A stretch of 64,000 bases of DNA from Roseobacter sp. SK209-2-6 (GTDB lineage: Bacteria > Pseudomonadota > Alphaproteobacteria > Rhodobacterales > Rhodobacteraceae): NCBI RefSeq assembly GCF_000169455.1, contig NZ_AAYC01000001.1, positions 62,001-126,000 of the forward strand. Reading direction: 5' to 3'. Positions 18,097-25,317 of the stretch are shown piece after piece. The stretch's first letter is position 1, and each line of letters opens with the position of its first letter. Under the pieces are notes generated by a model. It saw nothing but the letters and a program-made list of their open reading frames with translations, did not search any database and was not told where the DNA came from. The translations under genes were made by a program, and so were the position numbers.

Positions 18097-18846
18097 CTAG
18101 ATGTCCTGTGCACCCAGGGTCAGAGTAACCCGATCTCCAGCAAACCAAGTCTTCCCGAATTCGATAGGTTTGCCGTCAACAGTTCCGTTGACGCCAGTGG
18201 AGCGCAGGATTGGTGCGCCTTCCGAAATCTGTAGGTGAAGCGCCTGGGTCGCAGTCGCCAGTTTGGCTGTGAGGCGGGTCTCCTGGCGGGTGTAATCGGC
18301 TACACCGCAGGCCGCCAATGCGGCAGTCACTGATTGTCTTTCCTCCAATGCGTGGAGCAGCCCAGGCAGAGGGCCGGCCGGGAAAATACTCTGGAAAACA
18401 GCAATTGGGTGCTCATCCGCCAAAGAGAGCCCGTCGTAGACATGGACAGGATCACCTGCGGCAATTTGTAAGGCTTCTGCCTCAGTGGCAGAAGCTGCGC
18501 GGGTTTCCAGCATCAGGATGCGTTTGGCTGGCACCTGACCGCCACGAGAAATGTTCTGGTGAAAACGAACGCGCTTCCCGATGGGATACTCCGTTGGCCG
18601 TGCCGCCACAAAAACCCCGGATCCGCGCCTTGCATGAACCAGGCCCTGCTCTGCCATCTCTGCCAGCGCGCGCCTAACCGTATGGCGGTTAACGCCAAAC
18701 CGAGCGGAAAGCTTAGCCTCTGATGGCAGCTTACTGCCCTGCTCATAGCACCCCTGTGCAATGTCATCGGTCAGTGAAATCGCGATGGATTTCCAGACCG
18801 CTGTTTTGGCTCTGGCCAGATCGGGAGTTTGCTCTGTTTCGGTCAT
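18097..18846 (-). CDS. phnF: Phosphonate utilisation regulator, GntR/HutC family
   Basis: A 249-residue repressor-type regulator. The N-terminal winged helix lies at about residues 22-80 (GSKLPSEAKLSARFGVNRHTVRRAL split over the helix-turn-helix, then GSGVFVAA). The C-terminal UTRA ligand domain follows (PVHVYDGLSLADEHPIAVFQ). It is divergent from phnG, with 107 bases between starts, so it most likely represses the phnGHI operon and itself, released by phosphonate or a C-P lyase intermediate. Confidence 0.92.
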   Translation of the reverse strand: MTETEQTPDLARAKTAVWKSIAISLTDDIAQGCYEQGSKLPSEAKLSARFGVNRHTVRRALAEMAEQGLVHARRGSGVFVAARPTEYPIGKRVRFHQNISRGGQVPAKRILMLETRAASATEAEALQIAAGDPVHVYDGLSLADEHPIAVFQSIFPAGPLPGLLHALEERQSVTAALAACGVADYTRQETRLTAKLATATQALHLQISEGAPILRSTGVNGTVDGKPIEFGKTWFAGDRVTLTLGAQDI

Positions 18847-18903
18847 GTCATGAAAAATTCACAAGGTTTCTGTTGCGCAATCACAGGCAAGTTTTCTAAT
18901 ATT

Positions 18904-18930
18904 TGTCTAGTTGTATAGGCCAAGTAGACA
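18904..18930. promoter_or_regulatory. phnF: Candidate PhnF operator
   Basis: TGTCTA (18904-18909) and TAGACA (18925-18930) form a perfect inverted repeat 15 bases apart in the phnF-phnG divergent promoter region, just ahead of the phnG start. An inner CTA...TAG pair lies within it. HutC-type repressors bind inverted repeats of about this kind, but I do not have an established consensus to match. Confidence 0.45.
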
Positions 18931-18953
18931 GCTTGGCCAAGAGGTTTTGGGAC

Positions 18954-19421
18954 ATGAAAACAGAAAACGCCACAAATGAACCCGCCCTGGGGGCGCGAAA
19001 AGCCTGGATGGGGCTTTTGGCCCGCTCAGAAGAAACGCGTCTTGCGGGGCTATGGGCAGCTTTTGATCGTGACCCAGCCTTTGAATGGCTGCGCGCGCCG
19101 CAGTTTGGTGGCGTCATGGTACGTGGCCGAATGGGCAGCACAGGTGCGCCCTTCAATTTGGGTGAGATGACCGTAACACGCTGTGCGCTGGCGCTGCAGG
19201 ACGGCACTGTCGGGCATGGCTATGTACAGGGGCGCAGCACGCAAAAGGCTGAGATCGCGGCGAAGATCGATGCGCTGATGCAAACGCCGGTGGCCTCTGC
19301 TCTGAAAGAGGCCGTTCTGCGCCCGCTGGAAGCGGAACAAAAATCACTCAAGGAACACCGAGCCGCCAAAGCGGCTGCAACCAAGGTTGAGTTTTTCACC
19401 ATGGTGCGGGGAGAGGACTGA
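18954..19421 (+). CDS. phnG: C-P lyase subunit PhnG
   Basis: A 155-residue subunit of the phosphonate C-P lyase core complex (PhnG2H2I2J2). PhnG, H and I together with PhnL attach the phosphonate to ribose of ATP in place of adenine. It shows the family core from ARKAWMGLLARSEETRLAGLW through MVRGRMGSTGAPFNLGEMTVTRC. ATG 18954 gives the normal length; an upstream in-frame start at 18903 would run through the operator. The stop overlaps phnH as TGATG. Confidence 0.94.
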   Translation: MKTENATNEPALGARKAWMGLLARSEETRLAGLWAAFDRDPAFEWLRAPQFGGVMVRGRMGSTGAPFNLGEMTVTRCALALQDGTVGHGYVQGRSTQKAEIAAKIDALMQTPVASALKEAVLRPLEAEQKSLKEHRAAKAAATKVEFFTMVRGED

Positions 19422-20005
19422 TGCAGAAAACGATCGAACAGAGCAGTTTTTCAGGTGGTTTTTCCGAACCGGCCTTTGATGCAGCCTATGGTTTTCGTGC
19501 TGCCATGCGCGCCATGGCTCGCCCTGGAGAGCGTCAGGAAATTGGTGGAGCGGTTCCGCCTGCCGGAGTGTCCGATGCGGCCGGTAGTCTGCTCCTGACG
19601 TTGTGTGATCCTGAAACAGCCATCTATCTGACGTCTGAGTTTGATACGCCCGCGCTAAGAGAGTGGATTGCCTTTCATACCGGGGCGCCGGTGGTTGCTC
19701 CGGAGAGGGCCGATTTCGCTTTGGGTGGCTGGGAGGCCATTGCACCACTTGAGCGTTTTCGGATGGGCACCGCAGAATATCCAGACCGCTCCTGCACACT
19801 GATTGTAGAAATGCCCTTTGGTGAAGCGCCCAATGCCACCCTGCGGGGACCAGGGATCAAAGACAGCCGGGACGTCTTTCTGCCAGCGGTAGCTCCATTT
19901 CAAAAGAACGCTTTAAGTTACCCGCAGGGGCTGGATTTCTTCTTCACCTCAGGGTCAGAGCTGATGGCCCTGCCGCGCTCTACCTCTATCACGGCAAAGG
20001 GATAA
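19421..20005 (+). CDS. phnH: C-P lyase subunit PhnH
   Basis: A 194-residue subunit of the C-P lyase core. The family start (FDAAYGFRAAMRAMARPG) and length agree with E. coli PhnH. It is needed with PhnG and PhnI for making the alpha-D-ribose 1-methylphosphonate 5-triphosphate type intermediate. It overlaps phnG by one base and precedes phnI by four bases. Confidence 0.94.
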   Translation: MQKTIEQSSFSGGFSEPAFDAAYGFRAAMRAMARPGERQEIGGAVPPAGVSDAAGSLLLTLCDPETAIYLTSEFDTPALREWIAFHTGAPVVAPERADFALGGWEAIAPLERFRMGTAEYPDRSCTLIVEMPFGEAPNATLRGPGIKDSRDVFLPAVAPFQKNALSYPQGLDFFFTSGSELMALPRSTSITAKG

Positions 20006-20009
20006 TCAG

Positions 20010-21110
20010 ATGTATGTTGCTGTAAAAGGGGGCGAGCGCGCCATCGACAACGCCCATGCCTGGCTCGCAGAAGAACGCCGGGGTGATACGTCGGTTGCGG
20101 AACTCTCCATTGCGCAAATTCGTGAGCAAATGAGCCTGGCGGTGAACCGGGTCATGGCGGAGGGCTCACTCTATGATCCGGATCTGGCGGCGCTGGCGAT
20201 CAAGCAGTCGCGCGGTGATTTGATCGAAGCGATCTTTCTCATTAGAGCCTATCGCACAACCCTGCCGCGCTTTGGCTATAGCGAACCCGTTGATACAGGA
20301 GCGATGGCCTGTGATCGCCGGATCTCGGCCACTTTCAAGGATGCGCCCGGTGGGCAGGTGCTGGGACCAACCTTTGACTACACGCATCGTCTTTTGGATT
20401 TCAAACTGGCGGCGGATGGCGAAGTGGCAGAGGCCCCGACAGCGGAGCCGAGGACCGAGGAAACGCCCCATATTTTGGAGTTCCTGCAAGGTGAAAACAT
20501 CATCGAACAGGAACCGGAACTGGACGACGAACCGGGGGATTTGACACGCGAGCCAATCTCTTTTCCTGCCGGGCGCGCGGTGCGGCTGCAATCGCTGTCA
20601 CGCGGTGACGAGGGCTTTATCCTCGGCATGGCTTATTCAACCCAGCGCGGCTATGCCCGCAACCATGCCTTTGTGGGCGAGCTGCGCATCGGCAAGGTGC
20701 CTGTCGAGATGGAAATCCCCGAGCTGGGCTTTGCCATTGAGATCGGCGAGGTGGAGCTGACCGAATGTGAAACTGTGAACCAGTTCAAGGGCTCCAAGAC
20801 GGTGCCGCCGCAGTTTACCCGTGGCTATGGGCTGGTCTTTGGCCAGTCAGAACGCAAAAGCATCGCCATGGCGCTGGTGGACCGCGCCCTGCGCTGGGAA
20901 GAATTGGGCGAGGATAATCTTGGTGCTGCGGCCCAGGATGAGGAATTTGTCCTCAGTCATTCCGACAATATCCAGGCGACGGGTTTTCTCGAGCATATCA
21001 AACTGCCGCATTACGTCGATTTCCAGTCCGAGTTGGAGCTGGTGCGCAAGTTGCGCCGCGAAGCGCAGGAGCTAGCCGAGGACATGGCCGCGCGGGAGGC
21101 TGCGGAATGA
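20010..21110 (+). CDS. phnI: C-P lyase subunit PhnI
   Basis: A 366-residue subunit that carries the nucleosidase activity of the C-P lyase complex. The N-terminus MYVAVKGGERAIDNAHAWLA and the C-terminal region around SHSDNIQATGFLEHIKLPHYVDFQSE are typical. Full length. Unlike the usual arrangement, phnJ does not follow directly: 561 bases intervene, holding a GC-rich hairpin and two small genes on the other strand. Confidence 0.95.
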   Translation: MYVAVKGGERAIDNAHAWLAEERRGDTSVAELSIAQIREQMSLAVNRVMAEGSLYDPDLAALAIKQSRGDLIEAIFLIRAYRTTLPRFGYSEPVDTGAMACDRRISATFKDAPGGQVLGPTFDYTHRLLDFKLAADGEVAEAPTAEPRTEETPHILEFLQGENIIEQEPELDDEPGDLTREPISFPAGRAVRLQSLSRGDEGFILGMAYSTQRGYARNHAFVGELRIGKVPVEMEIPELGFAIEIGEVELTECETVNQFKGSKTVPPQFTRGYGLVFGQSERKSIAMALVDRALRWEELGEDNLGAAAQDEEFVLSHSDNIQATGFLEHIKLPHYVDFQSELELVRKLRREAQELAEDMAAREAAE

Positions 21111-21132
21111 GGTGCCGAAACAAGAGGGCGCA

Positions 21133-21150
21133 GCCTGCCGGGGGGCAGGC
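21133..21150. terminator. GC-rich hairpin between phnI and the small minus-strand genes
   Basis: GCCTGCC (21133-21139), GGGG loop, GGCAGGC (21144-21150) form a perfect seven-pair stem 22 bases past the phnI stop and 56 bases past the end of the small minus-strand gene at 21206. There is no T-run on either side, so it may only attenuate or protect transcript ends. Confidence 0.4.
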
Positions 21151-21205
21151 AGGCGCAGCCCGGGCTGCAAGCATCCCGGGTGAGAAAGGTCAAAGCCACT
21201 CCGCT

Positions 21206-21391
21206 TCAGTCGCCACTGCTGCCATCGCCATCAATCAAGGTATCATCAATCCCATGAGTGAAACCCGATCGGCTGCGCGTCTTTTTGTGGGCCTTGGGGC
21301 GGTAGAACAGCCCAACCAGGATCACCGCCACCACCAGAAACACAATGGCAATGCCCAGGACCGTACCCAGCAATTCGTCAGAATGGCTCAC
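21206..21391 (-). CDS. Small single-span membrane protein (61 aa)
   Basis: A 61-residue predicted membrane protein of unknown function. It starts at GTG 21391, which directly follows the TAA of the next small gene and has GGAGGGGAC upstream. One hydrophobic segment (TVLGIAIVFLVVAVILVGLFY, about residues 10-30, split here by its ends) is followed by a basic patch (RPKAHKKTRSRSG) and an acidic tail (DDTLIDGDGSSGD), giving an N-out, C-in orientation by the positive-inside rule. It lies on the strand opposite to phnI and phnJ. The ribosome binding site and tandem arrangement support a real gene; I know no family. Confidence 0.6.
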   Translation of the reverse strand: MSHSDELLGTVLGIAIVFLVVAVILVGLFYRPKAHKKTRSRSGFTHGIDDTLIDGDGSSGD

Positions 21392-21640
21392 TTAGTCCCC
21401 TCCACCGCCATCTCCACCGCCACCGTCTCCTCCATCTCCAGACCCATCAGAGTACCACTCTCCCCCGGGTTCTTCCGGATGGGTGTCCGAACGACGTTCT
21501 TCTCCACTGTGGTCGATCCAAACCCAGGCGCCCGTGTGGTCTTGATAGAGCGATTCTTTCCTTCTGCGGGTGCGGCGAATGTCCCAAACAATGAAGGCCA
21601 CAACCAAGATTACAAGCGCGCCAAGAAAGAAAAAAGCCAA
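21392..21640 (-). CDS. Small membrane protein with Gly/Asp-rich tail (82 aa)
   Basis: An 82-residue protein of unknown function. Start TTG 21640 has GAGG seven bases upstream. Residues 2-18 (AFFFLGALVILVVAFIV) form one membrane span, then a basic stretch (DIRRTRRRKES), a Trp-containing segment (HTGAWVWIDHSGEER) and a low-complexity tail of repeated GGGD units. The stop abuts the GTG of the next small gene. It lies antisense within the phnI-phnJ gap, ending its promoter region inside the phnJ leader. Similar low-complexity tails occur in small secreted or surface proteins, but no function can be assigned. Confidence 0.6.
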   Translation of the reverse strand: MAFFFLGALVILVVAFIVWDIRRTRRRKESLYQDHTGAWVWIDHSGEERRSDTHPEEPGGEWYSDGSGDGGDGGGGDGGGGD

Positions 21641-21671
21641 ACTGAAACCTCGTCAGAAAATGGAGAAAACC

Positions 21672-22538
21672 ATGTCTGACTATAATTTTGCATACCTTGA
21701 TGAACAAACCAAGCGGATGATCCGTCGGGCTATTTTGAAGGGCCTGGCTATCCCCGGTTATCAAGTTCCCTTTGCCAGCCGTGAAATGCCGATGCCCTAT
21801 GGTTGGGGCACCGGCGGTGTGCAGGTGTCTGCAGCGACATTGACACCGGATGACACGCTCAAAGTGATCGATCAGGGCGCCGATGACACCACCAATGCGG
21901 TTTCGATCCGTAAATTCTTTGAAAGAACAGCAGGTGTCGAGACAACCGAGGTAACCGCCAAGGCCAGCGTTATTCAGACCCGCCACCGTATACCTGAGGC
22001 GGCACTCAATGAGGATCAGATCCTAGTCTATCAGGTGCCAATTCCAGAACCGCTGCGTTTTCTGGAGCCGCGCGAGACCGAGACGCGCAAGATGCATGCG
22101 CTTGAGGAATATGGCCTCATGCATGTGAAGCTTTACGAGGATATCAGCCAACATGGCGATATCGCCACCTCGTATGCCTATCCGGTCAAGGTGGAAGACC
22201 GCTATGTCATGGACCCTTCGCCGATCCCGAAATTCGACAATCCCAAATTGGAGATGGCTGCGATCCAGCTCTTTGGTGCAGGCCGTGAACAGCGGATTTA
22301 TGCGCTGCCGCCCTACACCAAGGTGGTGAGCCTTGATTTCGAGGATTTTCCCTTTGTCGCGAGTAAGGCGGATCATCCCTGTGATCTCTGCGCAGCGGAG
22401 GACAGCTATCTGGATGAGGTGATCCTCGATGATGCGGGCAACCGAATGTTTGTCTGTTCGGACACGGATTATTGCCGCAGCCGCCGTGCCGAGGGGCATG
22501 TCGGGCGTCTGGGAGAGCAGGAAGGGGCGGCTGCGTGA
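21672..22538 (+). CDS. phnJ: C-P lyase catalytic subunit PhnJ (radical SAM-like 4Fe-4S)
   Basis: A 288-residue catalytic subunit that cleaves the carbon-phosphorus bond by radical SAM chemistry. Four cysteines, C237, C240, C262 and C268, match the spacing of E. coli C241, C244, C266 and C272, so the last should be the thiyl-radical residue. I chose ATG 21672, with GGAG seven bases upstream and the family start SDYNFAYLDEQTKRMIRRA. The start lies only 32 bases from the start of the minus-strand small gene, so the gap holds a promoter for that gene or the phn transcript runs through. The stop overlaps an alternative phnK start. Confidence 0.96.
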   Translation: MSDYNFAYLDEQTKRMIRRAILKGLAIPGYQVPFASREMPMPYGWGTGGVQVSAATLTPDDTLKVIDQGADDTTNAVSIRKFFERTAGVETTEVTAKASVIQTRHRIPEAALNEDQILVYQVPIPEPLRFLEPRETETRKMHALEEYGLMHVKLYEDISQHGDIATSYAYPVKVEDRYVMDPSPIPKFDNPKLEMAAIQLFGAGREQRIYALPPYTKVVSLDFEDFPFVASKADHPCDLCAAEDSYLDEVILDDAGNRMFVCSDTDYCRSRRAEGHVGRLGEQEGAAA

Positions 22539-22564
22539 TGAGTATTTCAGCAGGAGGCCAGGAG

Positions 22565-23335
22565 ATGACACCGCTGTTGCAGGTGAACAGGCTGACAAAA
22601 ATGTACGGGCCCCGGATCGGCTGCAAGGATGTGAGCTTTGACCTCTATCCCGGAGAGGTCATGGGCATTGTAGGCGAAAGTGGGTCGGGCAAGTCGACGT
22701 TGCTCAATGCTATGGCGGGTCACCATGCCCCCGACAGGGGTGAGGTGATTTTTGACACCCGCACTGAGGGGCCAAGGGACACCCTGAAAATGTCCGAGCC
22801 CGAACGGCGGATGCTGGGGCGCACCGACTGGGCCTTTGTGCATCAACATGCCCGTGACGGGCTGCGCATGTCGGTCTCGGCCGGGGGCAATATCGGTGAG
22901 CGGCTGATGGCCGTTGGTGATCGTCACTATGGTGAAATCCGCGCTCAGGCTGCTGATTGGCTGGGCCGGGTGGAGATTGCTGAGACGCGTATCGACGACC
23001 GCCCCAGCGCTTTTTCTGGTGGAATGCAGCAGCGGCTGCAGATTGCCCGCAATCTGGTCACCGCTCCGCGTCTGGTTTTTATGGATGAACCTACCGGGGG
23101 GCTGGATGTTTCCGTTCAGGCACGCCTGCTGGATCTGTTGCGCGGTCTGGTGCGCGAAATGGGCCTCAGCGCCATCATCGTGACCCATGATCTGGCCGTC
23201 GTGCGGCTGCTCGCCGATCGGCTGATGGTGATGAAGGACGGTCATGTGGTGGAAAGCGGTCTCACCGATCAGGTGCTGGATGACCCACAACATGCCTATA
23301 CCCAGCTTTTGGTTTCTAGCGTGCTGCAGGTGTGA
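22565..23335 (+). CDS. phnK: C-P lyase system ABC-type ATPase PhnK
   Basis: A 256-residue ABC-type ATPase that binds the C-P lyase core rather than a membrane permease. It has Walker A GESGSGKSTLL, signature FSGGMQQRLQIARNL and Walker B LVFMDEPTGGLD. I chose ATG 22565 because AGGAGG precedes it at good spacing; ATG 22538, overlapping the phnJ stop as TGATG, would add nine residues. PhnL follows after three bases. Confidence 0.93.
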   Translation: MTPLLQVNRLTKMYGPRIGCKDVSFDLYPGEVMGIVGESGSGKSTLLNAMAGHHAPDRGEVIFDTRTEGPRDTLKMSEPERRMLGRTDWAFVHQHARDGLRMSVSAGGNIGERLMAVGDRHYGEIRAQAADWLGRVEIAETRIDDRPSAFSGGMQQRLQIARNLVTAPRLVFMDEPTGGLDVSVQARLLDLLRGLVREMGLSAIIVTHDLAVVRLLADRLMVMKDGHVVESGLTDQVLDDPQHAYTQLLVSSVLQV

Positions 23336-23338
23336 AGG

Positions 23339-24031
23339 ATGAAGAAGATGATTGAACTCGAAAATGTGAGCAAGAGCTTCACCTTGCACAACCAGGGCAG
23401 CGCCGTGATCCCGGTGATGGAGCAGGTGAACCTGCAGGTTACAGCGGGGCAATGTGTCGGGCTGGTGGGCGCATCGGGAGCGGGGAAATCCACCCTGATG
23501 CGGTTGATCTACGGCAACTACCTGGCGGCCTCAGGACGGATCATGGTGGGGGGGCTGGATGTGGCTCAGGCAGAGCCACGTCAGATCATTGCACTGCGCC
23601 GTGAGACCCTGGGCTATGTGAGCCAGTTTTTGCGGGTGGTGCCCCGTGTGCCTGCGCTGGACGTGGTGGCGGAACCGCTCCTGGCAGTTGGAACAACGCA
23701 GGAAAAGGCGCGCGATAAGGCGGTGTCGCTGCTGACGGAGCTGAACATCCCAGAACGGCTCTGGAGCCTTAGCCCGACCACTTTTTCGGGCGGTGAGCAG
23801 CAGCGGGTGAACATCGCACGGGGCTTTGCCTATGATTATCCCGCGCTATTGCTGGATGAACCCACCGCCAGTCTGGATGCGCAGAATCGCGCCACAGTGC
23901 TGCGCCTGATCGAAGGTGCCAAAGCGCGCGGCGCAGCTATCATAGGCATTTTCCATGACGAGGCAGCCCGCAATCAGGTCTGCGACAGCTTTGTTGATGT
24001 TTCAATCTTTTCGCCACAGGTGGCAGCATGA
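23339..24031 (+). CDS. phnL: C-P lyase system ABC-type ATPase PhnL
   Basis: A 230-residue ABC-type ATPase needed with PhnGHI for phosphonate ribosylation. Walker A GASGAGKSTLMRL, signature FSGGEQQRVNIARGF and Walker B LLLDEPTASLD are intact, and GLDVAQAEPRQIIALRRETLG is typical. It starts three bases after phnK and overlaps phnN as ATGA. Confidence 0.93.
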   Translation: MKKMIELENVSKSFTLHNQGSAVIPVMEQVNLQVTAGQCVGLVGASGAGKSTLMRLIYGNYLAASGRIMVGGLDVAQAEPRQIIALRRETLGYVSQFLRVVPRVPALDVVAEPLLAVGTTQEKARDKAVSLLTELNIPERLWSLSPTTFSGGEQQRVNIARGFAYDYPALLLDEPTASLDAQNRATVLRLIEGAKARGAAIIGIFHDEAARNQVCDSFVDVSIFSPQVAA

Positions 24032-24600
24032 GTGCCAGCACAGAAAAAGGGCCGGTCATTGCCGTGGTCGGCCCTTCCGGGGTTGGCAAGGACAGTCTGA
24101 TGCAGGCTTTGGTTGCCGCAGATCCCAAGCTCTGCTTGATGCGGCGGGTCGTAACCCGCGCGCCAGAGGCTGGGGGCGAAGACTATGATGCGGTCAGCGA
24201 GGAGGTTTTTGCCAAAATGATGCAGGCAGACGGCTTTGCTTTGCATTGGCCTGCCCACGGGCTGCTGTATGGCATTCCACGCAGCATTGATGAGCTGAGA
24301 GTTGAAGGGCGAGGGGTGTTGGTCAATCTCTCCCGCGCAGTCCTGCTGCAGGCGCAGGCAGTGTTTGAAGACTTTATCGTGCTCTCGGTGACTGCCAGAT
24401 CTGAGGTCCTTGCACAGCGGCTGGCACAGCGCGGGCGCGAGGGGACCGCCGAGGTCGAACGTCGTCTCGCCCGCGCATCGCACCCGCTGCCTGCGGGGCT
24501 CCGTCGCCTGTACCAGATCGATAACTCAGGAGATCTGGCGGATGCAGTGATAGCGGCCCGCGTTGCAATCTATGCCGCGGTAGAACCGGTGAGGGTGTAG
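24028..24600 (+). CDS. phnN: Ribose 1,5-bisphosphate phosphokinase PhnN
   Basis: A 190-residue guanylate-kinase-fold enzyme that phosphorylates ribose 1,5-bisphosphate to PRPP, closing the C-P lyase pathway. The P-loop VVGPSGVGKDSLMQAL and the RRVVTRAPEAGGEDYDAV region are clear. It is the last gene of the rightward phnGHIJKLN run. Its 3' end overlaps the convergent 2H-phosphoesterase gene by 31 bases. Its substrate is normally made by PhnP, which is not encoded in this window. Confidence 0.93.
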   Translation: MSASTEKGPVIAVVGPSGVGKDSLMQALVAADPKLCLMRRVVTRAPEAGGEDYDAVSEEVFAKMMQADGFALHWPAHGLLYGIPRSIDELRVEGRGVLVNLSRAVLLQAQAVFEDFIVLSVTARSEVLAQRLAQRGREGTAEVERRLARASHPLPAGLRRLYQIDNSGDLADAVIAARVAIYAAVEPVRV

Positions 24601-25265
24601 CGGTGGAACATGTGGAAACGACCCTCGCTATCTTCGCCCACCAGCGCCAGATCCCGGATTTCAAAAGGCGTGGGCAGCAAGGGTGCAAGATGCGTGTCAA
24701 GCGCAGCCTCAACAGCCGGGAGGTCAGATTTGGGCAATTTCCCACTCAGCGTGATATGAAACTTGAAAGCCTCCATCACATAGGGGTAGCCCCAGCGCAT
24801 AAGATTGGCATCCTGTTGCATGCTCGATCCAGCCGAGCGGCGTTTGGCAAGTTCTGCTTCGCTGGCGGGGGCACGAAATCCGTCAAGATCGGCAACGCAG
24901 GCGCTGGCCAGGACATTCAGAGCGGCCTCATTACCGGTGACGCGCAGCGCGAGGAAACGTCCCAGGCGGGCCAGATGCAACCCGTCCAGGACAACAGGCG
25001 CCTGACGGGCAGCCAAATCAGCACAGGCCGTTTGCAGCTCAGCCAAACTGGTTCCGGGCGCAAGGCGCATCGGCGGCTTCAGCGTTGCATGCAACCCGTA
25101 TTTGCGCGGTACACGAGTGATTGCCGCCAGATCCAGCCCATCAATTTCAGGCTGCGTGACCTCGCAGCCCGCTCCCATGTCCCAGCCCAGCCAGCGGGTC
25201 GCAAACCGTCCCCATTCGGCATCCGCCGGGGGCGCAAAATAGATCGCGTATCGCGTGAATGTCAC
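24570..25265 (-). CDS. DUF1045-type 2H phosphoesterase of phosphonate metabolism
   Basis: A 231-residue protein of the family annotated only as putative phosphonate metabolism protein. It carries the two HxT motifs of 2H phosphoesterases, H59-A-T61 in GLHATLKPP and H170-I-T172 in KFHITLSGKL, which act on cyclic phosphodiesters. GTG 25265 has AGGAGG five bases upstream. It is convergent with phnN and divergent from phnM, 52 bases apart. No PhnP-type metallo-beta-lactamase cyclic phosphodiesterase gene is seen here, so this enzyme may open 5-phosphoribosyl 1,2-cyclic phosphate instead. That role is inference; the fold is confident. Confidence 0.88.
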   Translation of the reverse strand: MTFTRYAIYFAPPADAEWGRFATRWLGWDMGAGCEVTQPEIDGLDLAAITRVPRKYGLHATLKPPMRLAPGTSLAELQTACADLAARQAPVVLDGLHLARLGRFLALRVTGNEAALNVLASACVADLDGFRAPASEAELAKRRSAGSSMQQDANLMRWGYPYVMEAFKFHITLSGKLPKSDLPAVEAALDTHLAPLLPTPFEIRDLALVGEDSEGRFHMFHRYTLTGSTAA

Positions 25266-25317
25266 ATTGGCCTCCTATACGTGGCCGAAGCTATATCTCG
25301 AAAGTTGTGAAATTCAG

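Noticed and set aside
21107-21679. A 573-base plus-strand open frame linking phnI to phnJ
   Set aside because: Its translation is polar and repetitive without a recognisable domain, while the two minus-strand frames show membrane spans, ribosome binding sites and abutting stop/start.
25261-25290. A GTATAGG..GCCAA resemblance between the phnG promoter and the phnM region
   Set aside because: In the second place the similarity is mostly the AGGAGG ribosome binding site of the 2H-phosphoesterase gene, with a three-base insertion, so it is not good evidence for a shared operator.
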